In this document: one piece after another, positions 48,389-60,206 of the stretch | How the letters are laid out: each line of letters begins with the position of its first letter | How positions within the stretch are numbered: the first letter of the stretch is position 1 | Source: Macrosoma leucophasiata | Taxonomy: Eukaryota > Arthropoda > Insecta > Lepidoptera > Hedylidae | NCBI GenBank assembly: GCA_036365455.1 | Contig: JAWQUS010000030.1 | Location: 558,001-622,000 of the forward strand | Direction of reading: 5' to 3' | DNA: 64,000 nucleotides | Translations under genes and position numbers: made by a program | Notes under the pieces: model-generated | The model's database searches: none | Seen by the model: only the letters and a program-made list of their open reading frames with translations | Told to the model about the DNA's origin: nothing

Positions 48389-48820
48389 AAAAGCCTACAA
48401 CAAAAGCAACCAATAACAAAACAAAGAGCGTCAAAGGGACCGACGAACAGAATTTCAAAACACCATGAATATTATCGAAATCATAACATAAACCAGCAAT
48501 TCTCGGCGAAACAATAACAAGCATTCGCAACTCTCATCATCCCGCAATTTCACGGGATTTATTTAGCTCCGGGAACAAATCACATTCCCCGCGCAAAGGG
48601 AACCGGCCTGTCACCGCCTTCACAATATACTTGGAAAATATTTCCTCTAATATCTAGAATGTTCTAGGATGATTTTGAGTTTGAAAACATATTTTGGAGT
48701 GCATTCTACATTTCGTTTAAAGAGTATACTTTTGTTTTTATTGTAGTCTGCATTCAACTACAGCAAATAAGCTATAAAATCATTATTCAGAAAGTAAGTA
48801 ACTTCAGTTCCACGTCACCA
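48389..48820. other. Unassigned sequence
   Basis: No repeat partner found in the window; less AT-rich around 48530-48620. No gene supported. Confidence 0.3.
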
Positions 48821-49320
48821 TTTTTAGGGTTCCGTAGTAAACAAGGAACCCTTATAGTTTCGCCATGTCCGTCTGTCTGTCTGTCTGTCCGTCCGCGGTT
48901 TAGCGCAAAAACTATTAGTACTAGAGACTTGAAATTTGGCACAAGTATACACCTTAATTACGCCGACAAAGTGGTAGAATAAAAAGTGAAAAAAAAAAAT
49001 TTTTAGGGTAACCTCGATAGGGATTTTTTTTTAATTTTCCATTTTCATATAGTGTGGGGTATCGTTGTATAGGGCTTTTAAAAATATTATGGAAGTGAGA
49101 ACATCGATGTTCGATTTAGTTAACTGTTCGTGACTTATTAAGCTTTAAAGTGCAAATTTTCGTTAGACTCAAGTGACCCCCCCCCTACAGACTAAACGGT
49201 TGTTGTTAGAAATTCAAACGTTACGGCGATAGTACAAGATTGCGCGTAATAGTCGACCAAATGTATTTTGACAGAGAGACAGACAAAAATTGTAAAAATG
49301 TTGTTTTGGTAAGAAAGGAA
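48820..49320. mobile_element. Dispersed repeat starting TTAGGGTTCCGTAG with (GTCT)n
   Basis: TTTAGGGTTCCGTAGTAAAC, GAACCCTTATAGTTTCGCCA and a GTCTGTCTGTCTGTCTGTCC run. A familiar lepidopteran repeat (memory), related in its first bases to 33.96 kb. Confidence 0.55.
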
Positions 49321-49589
49321 GAAAGAAATGCACGCTACATCTGAAATCTAATATGTTAAGTCTCTGTGATAGTTATTATGGGGCCATACTTTATTGGTTA
49401 TCTTACCAGAATATGAAAATAATATCGATTTATAAAAAGGTTAACAATTTCGTACTACCAGTAAATGGGTAAATAAAAAGGAAAATTCAGTAAATAAAAT
49501 GATGATGAGTAGTTTTATCATATAGTCCTTCTTACTCCTTCCTTAACTCGATTTTATAACTTGACTGCATTACAATTAAATCGATCAAA

Positions 49590-49735
49590 ATCGAGAACTA
49601 CTCATCATAGCCCACAATAAATATCCTATTACGCCCACCCAATACCGATAGCAGTGAAAAATGAGACAATACCTGGCGAACGACAGCAGTAGCGATCCTA
49701 TTGTGTGTCAGATTGAGTGCAGAACGGTTGTGTCG
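49590..49735 (+). repeat. Direct repeat partner of 52.34-52.48 kb
   Basis: GAACTACTCATCATAGCC, AATATCCTATTACG, GACAGCAGTAGCGATCCTAT and ATTGTGTGTCAGATTG recur in order at 52.34 kb with substitutions. Confidence 0.55.
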
Positions 49736-49884
49736 GCGGTCGTCGGGGGCGATTGTTTACTGCACAATACTGCCTTCTTGTGATGCGGAATTCAAGTGTT
49801 GGGTGCTTGACATGACTTTAAATCATTGTCATATAATGTGACCATTTTTATCGTCACTCAAAGCGGGATATTCTCAAAACTAAC

Positions 49885-50240
49885 CTTCAAGAAATCAGAA
49901 TCAGAATCAGAAACTCATTTATTCATTTAAGGTGACAGGCACCTCTTATGACACGTCAAAAACAAACAAAATAAATTAAAGTGAATAACAATTGATATAC
50001 ATGTCAAACAAGATAAAAAATATATGTAAAGTCAAAAATATCACTAAGATAAAACTAAATGTAATAAACTAATGTAAAAAGTATATCAGTAGAATGTGTC
50101 ATTTCCCCTTTACAAACTGATAACAAAGTGTAAAAAGAAAAGAAAAAGAGTCATTCTTTGTCATTCACCGGCAAAGTTCCAAGAGCCAATATGATCTGAG
50201 AAAAACTTGCCGGAAAAAACTCAGTCGGCTCTTTTAAAAA
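49885..50240 (-). mobile_element. LINE 3' UTR with TCTGAT-type tail
   Basis: GAAATCAGAATCAGAATCAG marks the tail on the minus strand; AAAAGAGCCGACTGAG and GCCGGTGAATGACAAAGAAT lie upstream. Same family as 26.4 and 43.2 kb, and the longest copy. Confidence 0.7.
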
Positions 50241-50558
50241 TAGGATGTTTTTCGACTGTAGTGTTAAGTGTAACTGTTGTCTATAAACATAACCGGACAT
50301 AAATTAGCCGTACAATACCACACACCTGGAACATGATATCACTGAATACTACCTACAAATGAGTCCTACGAGGTAATGCGGTGCCTACGTCCTCAAGCTC
50401 CACCACAGGCTATCTATAAGCAGAAAATTACACATTAATTGACTATATTATGAGTAATATGTTTGTGTTTCGTGTTATTTTTTGTATGACATTGTATTAT
50501 GGTCCCTAAATAAAATTTTGAATTAATAGCCGAAATTGACATTTGTAATTAAGTAATT

Positions 50559-50745
50559 TTTTTTTTTTTTTTTTTTTTTATGTAATAAAAGTGGCAAACA
50601 AGCATGCAGTTCACATTGATGTTAAGTGATGACTGCAGCCTATAGACAACCACACAATGACCAGAGGTCAAAATGCAGATGCGCTGCCACTCTTGAGACA
50701 TTAGGTGTTATGCCTCTGTGCCGGTAATTACAGGGCCGTACATGC
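50559..50745 (-). mobile_element. Family B fragment with a long T-run
   Basis: The T-run of about 24 (A-tail on the element strand) is the longest in this family here; the copy stops at ACAGGGCCGTACAT where the RTE-like LINE begins. Confidence 0.8.
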
Positions 50746-50776
50746 ATAAATTAATATTTTATGATTAACGAAATTA

Positions 50777-51310
50777 AGGTAATAAGGTAAAAATACGACT
50801 AGCCGTACATAATGCTGTACTTACTCCAACGCTTTTATATGGAAGCGAGAGCTGGGTATGCAGGAAAGAGCATGAAAGTAAGTTGAACGCGGTCGAGATG
50901 AGATCTTTGCGCAAGATCTGCGGTGTATCACTCACCGATCGCGTTCGTAATGAAGATGTAAGAAAGAGACTTTGTGTGAATGATAGTATCGGTGTAAAAA
51001 TTAAAAAAGGCATGCTCCGATGGTTCGGGCATATAGAAAGAATGTCGAATGAGCGAATGACTAAACAGATATACAATGCGAATCTGGATGGTTGCAGAGG
51101 CCCAGGAAGACCAAGGCTGACCTACCACGACCAAATAGGTCGAGTTCTGTCTGATGGTGGGGTCAAAAGTCTTAGGAATCGGCGTGCATGTATGAAAAGA
51201 ATGATGAAGGTAGACGAGGCACGAGAGGTTTGTCAGAACCGGGATGTCTGGCGCTCTACACTCTCTGCCTACCCCGTTAGGGACCTGGCGTGAAGATACA
51301 TACAAGGTAA
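50777..51310 (+). pseudogene. RTE-like LINE: ORF C-terminus (open) and complete 3' tail
   Basis: The plus frame is open from about 50777 to the stop at 51291-51293. It shows LLYGSESWVCRKE, VEMRSLRKICGVSLTDRVRN, MLRWFGHIERM, GPGRPRLTYHDQIGRVLSD and a terminal PVRDLA. This is the C-terminal region after the RT of RTE/BovB-type proteins. The element is 5'-truncated, lacking endonuclease and RT. The tail CTCTGCCTACCCCGTTAGGG and GGCGTGAAGATACAT overlaps the stop codon and closely matches the 3' end of SINE-A. Reverse copies lie at 25.7, 42.3, 47.9 and 56.3 kb. Confidence 0.85.
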
Positions 51311-52085
51311 TAATGATATGTTTTTGTGTTTCATGCTATTTTACATAATTAATTCAATGCAATTTTGGTCAATCGTCACACTAGTAAAAAAAAAAAAAAG
51401 TTCTTTGTAATGTAATTTGCATGCCAGTGTATGGTGAGATATGAGGAAATAAATTAATGTATTACGTATGTAATATCAAAATGTACCGATATTTCTAGCA
51501 AATAAATAATTCTTTCTGTTGTCCAAAGCTATTTGGTGTAACCGCGAGACATTTCTTAGGTAGTACGTACATCTTAGTGTAAGTAGGTTGGTGCTGGGTA
51601 GGTAGGTATCTCAAGAATTAAATTTTGGAATTATATTTTTTAGGTACCTACCTACTTAAGCAGTTCTATGTGTAGGTACTTAGTTGTTTTTATTTTCTAT
51701 ATTTAACTAAGTACGTTAATGTTTAGTGTAACCATTTTTACTGCTTTTAATGTGTAGTTTATTTCGTTTGTATGTTATACATTGGCTAATATTATGTATT
51801 TTTTTTTATTTCTTTAAGAAAACATTACAAAATATGTACATCAAAACAAACCAAAAGTCACCGAGACTTGTCCGGTATGCTTAGGCGATGCTATATAGGT
51901 ACGACAACAGTAACATCACAGTCATTACATAAAAGAAATAATAATATATAATTTAACGAAGGTAGTAACAAAATTTGATATACATCTAAATATTTCTATT
52001 ACTTTACAAAATACACTAAGTATAAGTACCTACTGTGTAACGTACCGATATAAGTAATATGTTTTGTGATCTACATTTGGCATAT
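51311..52085. other. Unassigned AT-rich sequence
   Basis: 51780-51960 has a T-rich start and might be a reverse LINE 3' UTR, but no partner was found. Confidence 0.3.
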
Positions 52086-52088
52086 GAT

Positions 52089-52129
52089 CTTCATTTGACG
52101 CAACCCTAAGAGGGTTACGTCAAATGAAG
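52089..52129. repeat. Hairpin, 19-bp stem with 3-nt loop
   Basis: CTTCATTTGACGCAACCCT, loop AAG, AGGGTTACGTCAAATGAAG; a single C/A mismatch. Confidence 0.85.
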
Positions 52130-52339
52130 AAGTTTTCGTTCATTCATTCATTCAAGTTTCCCCATACAAAACTTGGCGTCAAACTTCTTTTTTACAAAAA
52201 CCACATATTATTATTATATTTGAATTATTCCGAATGTAGTATATAATAATAAAATGTTATTTATACTTGCCCATAAGATTAAGCAGTACTCCCTTAACTG
52301 GCATCACAGAATAGTACAATGGTCTCTTATTCAACTGTC

Positions 52340-52485
52340 ATAACAGAAAACTACTCATCAGAGCCTACAAAAAATATCCCATTACGTATCGGCATTGAAA
52401 AATCAAACAATGCCGTACCTGGCAGACGACAGCAGCTCTTATCTGTCCAATCTATTGTGTGTGACTTGGGATTGATTTTGATCAA
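52340..52485 (+). repeat. Direct repeat partner of 49.59-49.74 kb
   Basis: AAACTACTCATCAGAGCC, GACGACAGCAGCTCTTATCT, CTATTGTGTGTGACTTGG. Confidence 0.55.
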
Positions 52486-52704
52486 TTCCATTAAATTTCA
52501 CGAATCGTTCTTGAACACGAGACAATTCCGAAAAAGCACTTTATCACCCAAAACAATAACAAACCATCAATCCGACTCGAATTTGTAAAAGAACAAGAAA
52601 TGTCCAAATGAAAAGCCGGAAATTTCACGCGAACGTCACTGGCCAAACAAAAACCCGAAACTTCAGATATTCATCGATAACTTAGACATTTTGGGACTTT
52701 AACA

Positions 52705-52875
52705 ATTGTAATCAAAACAGTAACTTTTATTTCAACACTACAATTGGAAGTTGACAACTTTGAAACAATAGAGGGTGCTATTATCAAAATGAATGCGGAA
52801 TTTACAATAGAAATAGACTGTGAATCAGAATTCATTACCGTTTCAATTATATTTCGTATTGTGCTTTGGAGTATA
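52705..52875. repeat. Direct repeat partner of 53.71-53.85 kb
   Basis: AGTAACTTTTATTTCA, AAACAATAGAGGGTGCTATT, AATAGAAATAGACTGTGAAT recur at 53717-53840 with substitutions. Confidence 0.55.
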
Positions 52876-53039
52876 TTGTTCGTTTTGAATTTTGAACCTA
52901 AATATTGCCGATAATCCTGATATTTTCGGCGGATATTGTGGCACAAAACTACTTTCTAGGAATCTTGGTACAATCAGGCATTGATTGAACCAAGTATTTC
53001 AGTGTTTATAACACATTTTATTTGCCGTAAGAAAGACAG

Positions 53040-53300
53040 GCAGGCGTCGGGACGTGACGCCCACCAGCGGAAGAATTTTCCTCTACTGGAAAAATTTACT
53101 TCCACTAAAGCAGTCAGTCGACCGAAAAATAGTGATCAAACCATTCCAACAAGGCGGTAGTAAAAAAACAACGCGGGATGAGCAGCAGCGTCCTGTGGTT
53201 AAATTACCGTCACTGCGATCGCCAATTCGCCTGCCAAGGGTGGCGATTATGGCATATTCTCCCTTAATGACGCACAACACGATTGTAGGCGTCTTTTGGG
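53040..53300 (+). mobile_element. LINE-tail-like repeat, same family as 63.18 kb
   Basis: CCTCTACTGGAAAAATTTAC, AGCAGTCAGTCGACCGAAAA and GGGATGAGCAGCAGCGT recur in order at 63.2-63.35 kb. Confidence 0.6.
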
Positions 53301-53365
53301 AAGGCTTTGTCTTTTGGGATGATGAAGAAAGACAGACTAAGATATTAACAAAATAATATCTATAT

Positions 53366-53670
53366 CTATTAAAGCGAAAAGTCGCTCACTCATCACGAAA
53401 TCTCAGAAACTACAAGTACTAGGAGTTTGAAATTTAACGTAAGGGTACTTTTAGGACGTAGATGTTCACTAGATGGGATTTTGCAAAATTCGACCTTTAA
53501 GGGTATGTTTTTGTGGTTAATACGTACAGCAGTATCGCTCTAAAGAAAAAATTCAAAATAGTTGAAAACTTAAAAAAAAAAATGGGTCAAAAGTATGTTT
53601 TTTTTTCTAGAGGGTTTTGTCGCAAATTCTGCGCAGACGAAGTCGCAGAAAAAAGCTATTTTCTAATATT
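53366..53670. repeat. Dispersed arthropod-type repeat
   Basis: GTCGCTCACTCATCACGAAA, CTCAGAAACTACAAGTACTA and, at the end, TGCGCAGACGAAGTCGC are words of a common insect repeat (memory). Confidence 0.5.
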
Positions 53671-53709
53671 ATTAGGTTTTATTTCGGTCAGTCACTTATA
53701 CTGTTGTAA

Positions 53710-53845
53710 TTGAAAACAGTAACTCTTATTTCATAATATCGCATGCTGTCAACTTTAAAACAATAGATGGTGCCATTATCGAAATGAATGCAGCGTGCAC
53801 AATAGAAATAGAGTATGAATCGGAGTTATATTCTGTTTGAATACA
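53710..53845. repeat. Direct repeat partner of 52.7 kb
   Basis: CAGTAACTCTTATTTCATAA through AATAGAAATAGAGTATGAAT. Confidence 0.55.
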
Positions 53846-54420
53846 TTAATTTCCTAGATTCCCCGCTGTTAGCGAACCCCCATTCTCCTGATTTGATGGA
53901 AAATGCCCGGGTTTTTTTACGCGACGTCTTCGGAGGCGACAATCTTTTCTAGTGCAGGATGATTCAATTGAATTTACTCACCGTCGCTATGCAATTTTGA
54001 ATTGGAACGCTCACCGTTGCCTTTAAGCTTCTTATTTTATACATGTCAATTTTGATGCACTCTAATATACTAATATTTTGTATTCCTTGGAGTTTTCTCG
54101 ATATGAAACACGTATATTCTCTTATTAAAAAAAAATATTCTGTTTCTTTAACTGTTACAATATGTATCTTGATTTCAGTTATTATTTGTTAAATGTAAAG
54201 TTTAACTGCTATCATAATATGATCGATGATATTTCAAACTCCTCCAAGACGGTTGATTGATTTGTATGTTTTTTTTGGGCATATGGTATTGCATATGCGT
54301 ATGGCCATCTAATGGAACATATACAAAAAAACAAAAGGATGTGCAATAAACAGATCTAAAGGCAAATAATATTCAGGCTATCGTATTCCAGTTACAGGCA
54401 AACATCATAGACTCCAGAAG
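53846..54420. other. Unassigned AT-rich sequence
   Basis: Nothing supported on either strand. Confidence 0.3.
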
Positions 54421-54423
54421 TAA

Positions 54424-54718
54424 CTAGTGGTAAATCTCTTGTGTTTGAGTTTGAGGGCGTAGATAACACCGCATTGCCTTATCTATCTGCCGTCAAATGG
54501 GAGTGTTCTTCACTATCGTGTTCGGGTCAGATGAGAATAGAGATTTGTTGAATTAGGGAGAAATGTATGGTACGGTGATATTATAATTATCACACATGCA
54601 TTACAAGTCAAGTGGCAATGCATCTGCATTTTGAACTTCAGTATTTGTGTAGATATTTATAGGCTGCTATTATCACTTACCACCAATGTGAACTGCAAGC
54701 TTGTTTGTCACATGAATG
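54424..54718 (+). mobile_element. Family B copy, diverged, with a short insertion
   Basis: All blocks from CTAGTGGTAAATCTCTTGTG to AACTGCAAGCTTGTTTGTCA are in order; about 25 extra bases follow GGGTCAGATGAGAA. Confidence 0.75.
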
Positions 54719-55250
54719 CCAAGACATAAATAAGCTGGAATGCTGTATTGAGGTCATGTTTTTTTAGCTGCATTATTCATTTATTTTCATTGAGGTGTGC
54801 TGCCTCGTTTGCCAGTTTCATAAAATATAGAGTTATAAATAACTTTTGAAAAAAATGCTATTAAAAATAAATACATAAATGCGTAAATTAACCGCAGCAC
54901 GCTGTAAAATTTGGTATGGTCGCAAATTTACTAATTAACTCGCTGTTACTGGACATAGGGTGACCACGTTTATGTAATAATAAATATTTTTTCAAAAATT
55001 ACAGTAAAAAAAATAAAAACGAAATGTGTTGAAAAAAATACTACAAATGTAAGTATTTGTAAAGTATTTGATACCAGATTAACTTTAAGTACTTTTGATG
55101 GAGCTTCAGGAACTGTGTCATGGTACTAGTAGTTTACACTAGAAAAACTAACAACGTATACCTCAAAAAAAAAGGCGGTTTATAAAATACACTGTTTATT
55201 AGAATAAGAAGAAAAATGTAACTTAAAATGTTTAATAAAACTCTATTATT
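54719..55250. other. Unassigned AT-rich sequence
   Basis: No feature recognised. Confidence 0.3.
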
Positions 55251-55257
55251 AAAACGT

Positions 55258-55539
55258 AAAAAAAGCAACTTCACGCCTGTAATCCCCGAACGGGTAGGCA
55301 GAGGTAAATGCATGCATTCAAGCATACATACAAACACCCACGATTCGCCTGTTACGTTTTGGCTCATGTAACAGGTGGCGAGCCTATTGACATCTCCGGG
55401 CCCGTTACCAAACTTCGAGGTACTAGGAAATTTCCAGAATATCGAAAAAACCCAATAGAACCAGTAAACGACTTTACACCATACCCAGGACCTCAAGCGT
55501 AGTAGTAGTGGCCTGCTACCACTTGGCTACCGAGGCAGT
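55258..55539 (-). mobile_element. SINE-A with deletion near the head
   Basis: Tail, body and end (GGCTACCGAGGCAGT) are present; about 35 bases including the B box are lost near 55485-55495. Confidence 0.87.
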
Positions 55540-55926
55540 TCTAGCTCTACTATTGTTTTATATAATTATGTTACAGATACAAACTAAGATTAAAATCTCA
55601 AAATCAAAACCTTCCCCAAAAAATTCAACATCATGGCCGCCCTATATTATGACATTTTGGAATAAGAGTCAAAATTAAAATCACCATTCGGTTTATTTGC
55701 AATTAGTGGAGGGTTGCGAGTGGTAATTAGAGGGTAAGTGTCCTCGGACGGCTAATACCTCTCTCGGGAAATCGGGTTACATTGGAGAACCTTTTCCTTA
55801 TTCCTAACTCAGACTATATTGAAATTGGTAAAAAGGGACCCGAGGTATGTTCTGCGGTTATACAAACACGTACCTACGTTTTACCATTTTCGTTTTTTTC
55901 TAATGTTACATTATATTATATATTTA

Positions 55927-56203
55927 CTGGTGGTAGAGCTCCAGTGACGGAGCTCGCGGGCGTAGGTACCACCGCATTACCTAATATACTTACCGCTAAA
56001 TGGTAGTGTTCAGCAATATTGCGTACCGATCAGGTGGTAATGTAGGGCCCTGTAATTTCCGGCACAGAGGCATAACACCATAGGCCTCAGGAGTGGTAAC
56101 GCATCTGCATTTTGGCCTTGGTATTTGTGTGAGTGTCTATAGGTTGCAGTCATCACTTAACATCAATGTTAACTGCATGCTTTTTTTCCACCTTCATGAA
56201 ATA
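55927..56203 (+). mobile_element. Family B copy, full length
   Basis: CTGGTGGTAGAGCTCCAGTG to CATGAAATAAAAAAA. Confidence 0.9.
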
Positions 56204-56251
56204 AAAAAACAACAAAACATTGATTGTTCTTTATCTAGAATACGACAGTGA

Positions 56252-56640
56252 TTATGTATGTATGTATCTTCACGCCAGGTCCCTAATGGAGTAGGCAGAG
56301 AGTGTGGAGCGCTCCTGGTCCTGAAATACCTCTCGTGCCTCATCTACCTTCATCATTCTCTTCATACATGCACGCCGATTACTAAGACGTTTGACCGCAC
56401 TATCAGACAGAACTCGACCTATTTGGTCGTAGTAGGTTAGTCTTGGTCTTCCTGGGGCCTCTGCCACCATCCACATTCACATTGTATATCTATTTAGTCA
56501 TTCGCTAATTTGACATTCTTTTTATAATCCCGAACTATCGGAGCATGCCTTTTTCATTTTACACCGATACTATCATTCACACTTTCTTACATCATTCATC
56601 ATTTCTTATCTCATTCACCTTTTTCTTACATCTTTATTAC
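56252..56640 (-). pseudogene. RTE-like LINE 3' end, longest reverse copy
   Basis: It covers the tail and about 125 codons of the C-terminal region, with frameshifts. GACCTATTTGGTCG and CGGAGCATGCCTTTTT match the 51.0-51.2 kb sequence in reverse. Confidence 0.8.
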
Positions 56641-57188
56641 GAAGCGGGCATTTGATGAAAAAAAAACATTTTTTTTTCTTGAATTTAGTAGCAAAGTAAA
56701 TATCCATTAGAATTGACCAAACTTTTTACCTGCTACCAGCAAAAAATTACATCTAATTGGTAATCTCATATAATCTGTTAACACCAAAACAACTTCAAGC
56801 AGAAAAGTATGAAAATTAATTTCGTATAACATTCAGAGCGCAACCACATCTAGTTTCTTGCTTGCTTTACGTTCCGAAACTCAGGCAACTTATTATGCTA
56901 GACTAGGAGTTTGCCAGACTTGGGGAAAACAATAATTAAGTTGTTACAAGTTATGATGCTGGATACTATTGGGTTTGTTTTTGGGTTGTACACGAATAAT
57001 GGGATACTAATTGGGTAAAGTTTTCAATATTCAATGAACAGTTCTTCTTGTGATTTTTGTTAAACGTAAAAATGCCGTATCTCGGGCTGATTTTGTAGCT
57101 AGGGGCTTTACAATTGTACAAACATTTTTTTTTTGCTTTAGACACTCCTGCACAAATTCATAGGTTATGTCTTCGATCCACTTTGCCA
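56641..57188. other. Unassigned sequence
   Basis: No recognised feature. Confidence 0.3.
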
Positions 57189-57472
57189 TTTTTTTAATGA
57201 AATGGACGTGGCAAAAAAGGATTCAGTTCACATTGATGTTAAGTGATGACTGCAGCCTATAGACACGCACACGAAGAACAAGGTCAAAATGCAGATGCGT
57301 TACCACTCCTGAGGCTTATGGTGTTATGCCTCTGTGCCGGAAATTACAGGGCCATACATTACCACCTGACCGGAACACGATAGTGCTGAACACTACCATT
57401 TAGCGGCAAGTAAATTAGGTAATGCAGTGCGTACGCCCGCGAGCTCCGTCACTGGAACTCTACCACCAATAA
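57189..57472 (-). mobile_element. Family B copy, full length
   Basis: T-run to CTGGAACTCTACCACCAAT; about 10 bases are missing near GTAATGCAGTGCGTACG. Confidence 0.88.
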
Positions 57473-57755
57473 AAATTGTACAACAACTAAACACTAAACT
57501 GTTTGTCCAGACGTGTTTACTGACAGGCACGCTGCGAGTGAGAGGGACATGGCTACTCGCAGTCCACTCGCAAAAAAAAGAACACGGTCTTATCATATCA
57601 CTACGCAGCCAATTAATCGTCATCAGTCGCTGCCCACTCTTATTTTCTCTATATCACTAATCACCTGCACAAATAACTTGCACTAATCACTAAACATAAT
57701 GAATTCAGGCCATTTATTATAGACCAGGTTTCCAGGATGATATCAATTTTGATTT

Positions 57756-57813
57756 TTAATATGCAACCGCCTGTTATTGTACGTACATTACATAACAGGC
57801 GGTTGCATATTAA
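57756..57813. repeat. Perfect 22-bp hairpin with 14-nt loop
   Basis: Arms 57756-57777 and 57792-57813 (containing ATATGCAACCGCCTGTTAT and its complement) match without mismatch; the loop contains GTACGTAC. No TIR element or gene context is evident. Confidence 0.9.
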
Positions 57814-57959
57814 ATTGTAAAATTGGTAAGCCGCGCGGCTAACCACTAGTGCGTTAGGGCGCTCAGTGTCATTTTTTTCATGTAACAAAGATAAACAAAG
57901 GACTGAGTTTTGGCGGGAACCTTGAAAGAGGCGTATGGTGCTCTTATTTTATTTCATTT

Positions 57960-58325
57960 TCTTGGTGTATTTTTAAGTTATATTGAATAAAATTGGTGGC
58001 ATTTTGTTTGATATAGGTTTATTACAGTGCCCGTGTATAGTGAAATAGAATAACAGTGCGAAAATACGACCTTTCAGGTTGCCTCCAAAACTACATTGTA
58101 AATGTTCTGGTAAAGTAGCCATCGCTTTACTTGAATAACTTGATTGTAACTCACTTGACTGACATATTATACTTGATAACTTATGTACTTGATACTTACA
58201 TATTATACTTGATGACTATATTATACTAACTTTTACGCTGCCTAGATAAATATAAAATATCGTTTTACTTGACACTGGCAATATGCGTAATAGCGATGCC
58301 ATAATAAAAAAAAAAAATAAATAAA
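57960..58325. other. Unassigned AT-rich sequence
   Basis: Repeated short words TTATACTTGAT / TACTTGAT at 58160-58230 form a loose local repeat. Confidence 0.3.
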
Positions 58326-58329
58326 TAAA

Positions 58330-58556
58330 CAAAGGACTGCAGCATATCGACTTTTACACAAAAATCAGAAACCAAAATGCAGATGCGTTATTACTCCTGA
58401 GACCTTAGTTGGTCTGTCTCTGTGATAGTTATAACGGGGCCATACATTATTATCTAAACGAAACACGATAGTGCTATAAACTACCATTTAGTGGCAGATA
58501 GATGAGGTAATGCGGCCTATGCCCTCGAGTCCCTACACTGGGACTCTACCACCAGT
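58330..58556 (-). mobile_element. Family B fragment (lacks the A-tail end)
   Basis: GGACTGCAGCATATCGACTT through ACTGGGACTCTACCACCAGT. Confidence 0.75.
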
Positions 58557-58914
58557 AAAAAATACGAATAAAGACACATTCCATTCGCTGTCGTCAAAAA
58601 TCTTATAAAATCGATTACTTGATACGAATCGGTATTCCGGGATCTTTTAATAAATCCCGCGGGCCGGTTATTAAATCATAGGATCCCGGGAGATCCCAAC
58701 CCAAGGAAGGTTTTAATCTGAGTGTACGCTGTACCGAACCTCTATTATATAGGGCTGTCCGGACTCGAGACATTCACGATTTTTATGGGAAAATTGTAAA
58801 CAAGAACTCTAACATAAAATATAAGAAATAACTCAAAGACTATCCGAGAGTTTTTCGAATCACCGAGCATGTTTGTATGGCTTCGTAAAAACTAGCACAG
58901 ACGCAAAACTATGT

Positions 58915-59035
58915 AGAACTCTGAGGTGGCGCCGCATCTGCATTTAGAAGTTTTGGTTTCTGTGTAGATACCTGTAGACTGTAGTCATCCCTTAACATAC
59001 TTAAGAACTACATGGCTGTTTGCCACTTGTAGCGT
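58915..59035 (+). mobile_element. Family B fragment (3' half)
   Basis: CTGAGGTGGCGCCGCATCTG to GGCTGTTTGCCACTTG; the tail is replaced by unrelated sequence. Confidence 0.6.
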
Positions 59036-59420
59036 CCACTAGATAAGGCGCCATCTAGTGGAACACTGAAGAAACACAAAGTACTTGTCTAGTACAGAAG
59101 ATGGCATATGACCGAGTTGCATCGTACATGCGAAGTTTTCGCAAGTGTGTGCAACTTGGGAAGTTGTATGTAACAATTTCCCAAGTTACCCGTTGGGCCA
59201 CGGCCCACCCATCTCTCCCGAAAATTATCACCCGCAAGAGTATTTTAATTTTACGCAGATATTTAATCGGTCAGCTAGTGAGTACAATATCATAATTGAT
59301 TTTAATTGTTCACACGCCGCCGGTGGTCTCTCGTCTCTCGTGTCTTGATAGTTTAGAATATTTTTTTCATTTTGGTAAAATTCAAGTTTTAATTCTGATC
59401 TGATAATGTTATTCACTCAT
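59036..59420. other. Unassigned sequence opening with a short inverted repeat
   Basis: CCACTAGAT-AAGGCGCC-ATCTAGTGG lies at 59038-59063. TGTAGCG-like starts can mark LTRs, but no second end was found, so this is left unassigned. Confidence 0.3.
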
Positions 59421-59904
59421 AAGGGTAAGTCACAATTTTAAAAAAGGTTGCTTTTAATCAGGTAATAAAACCGTCTTGGAAAGTTGTGTAAAAATTCTTC
59501 AAAGCTGCAAATGTTAATCAGTTTCATGATTGATAATTTCATCCCTATTTAATTGTTCAATTTATGTAACACAAACTTATCCAGTATATGGTAATTTGAT
59601 CCATATTTCACTTTTCCATTACTTAAAAAAAGCCCAATATTGTCGGTATCCTTTGGACAGCCCTACCCAACGGTATTAAATTATCCTACGTCAGATGAAA
59701 CATGCTTTTGAAGGTACTGAAAATTAGTTTCAGAAATTGGTTCGCCATTTTTTAAGTTTATCGTGGGAAAATTCAAGGACGATATTTCTGCGTATTGCTT
59801 TTAATAGATTTTAGATTCTGCTCAGCTATGTATATATAATAAACTACGCTTACACTTAAAAAAGTAGAGTTATAAGTAAGACACTACTGAGAAGGACTCC
59901 GCTA

Positions 59905-60059
59905 GGGAGCCCACCATAAGATGGACCGACGACTTGGTGAAGGTAGTGGGCAATTGCTGGATGAGGGCGGCCCAGGACCGTTCGTGGTGGCATTCTTTGG
60001 GTGAGGCCTATGTTCAGAAGTCTCAAGAATCACGTCTTTTGGCAGAAATGATTGATTGA
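59905..60059 (+). pseudogene. RTE-like LINE ORF C-terminal end
   Basis: From 59910 the frame reads PTIRWTDDLVKVVGNCWMRA and AQDRSWWHSLGEAYVQKSQE to a TGA at 60057-60059, the typical RTE-type ending. A different RTE lineage from the one at 50.8 kb; upstream is truncated. Confidence 0.78.
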
Positions 60060-60206
60060 TTGATGGTGGATAATTTAAGCGTCGATGGCATATGAATACA
60101 CATGCAAACACGTATCAAACGCTTAACTATGATAGAAAATAACAACCGCAAATCACAACAGACCAGTCCCTACAATCAGCATCCGCTCACTAGTATGACG
60201 CATGTG

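Noticed and set aside
59036..59420. Second solo LTR starting TGTAGCG
   Set aside because: No matching CTACA end or target duplication could be found downstream.
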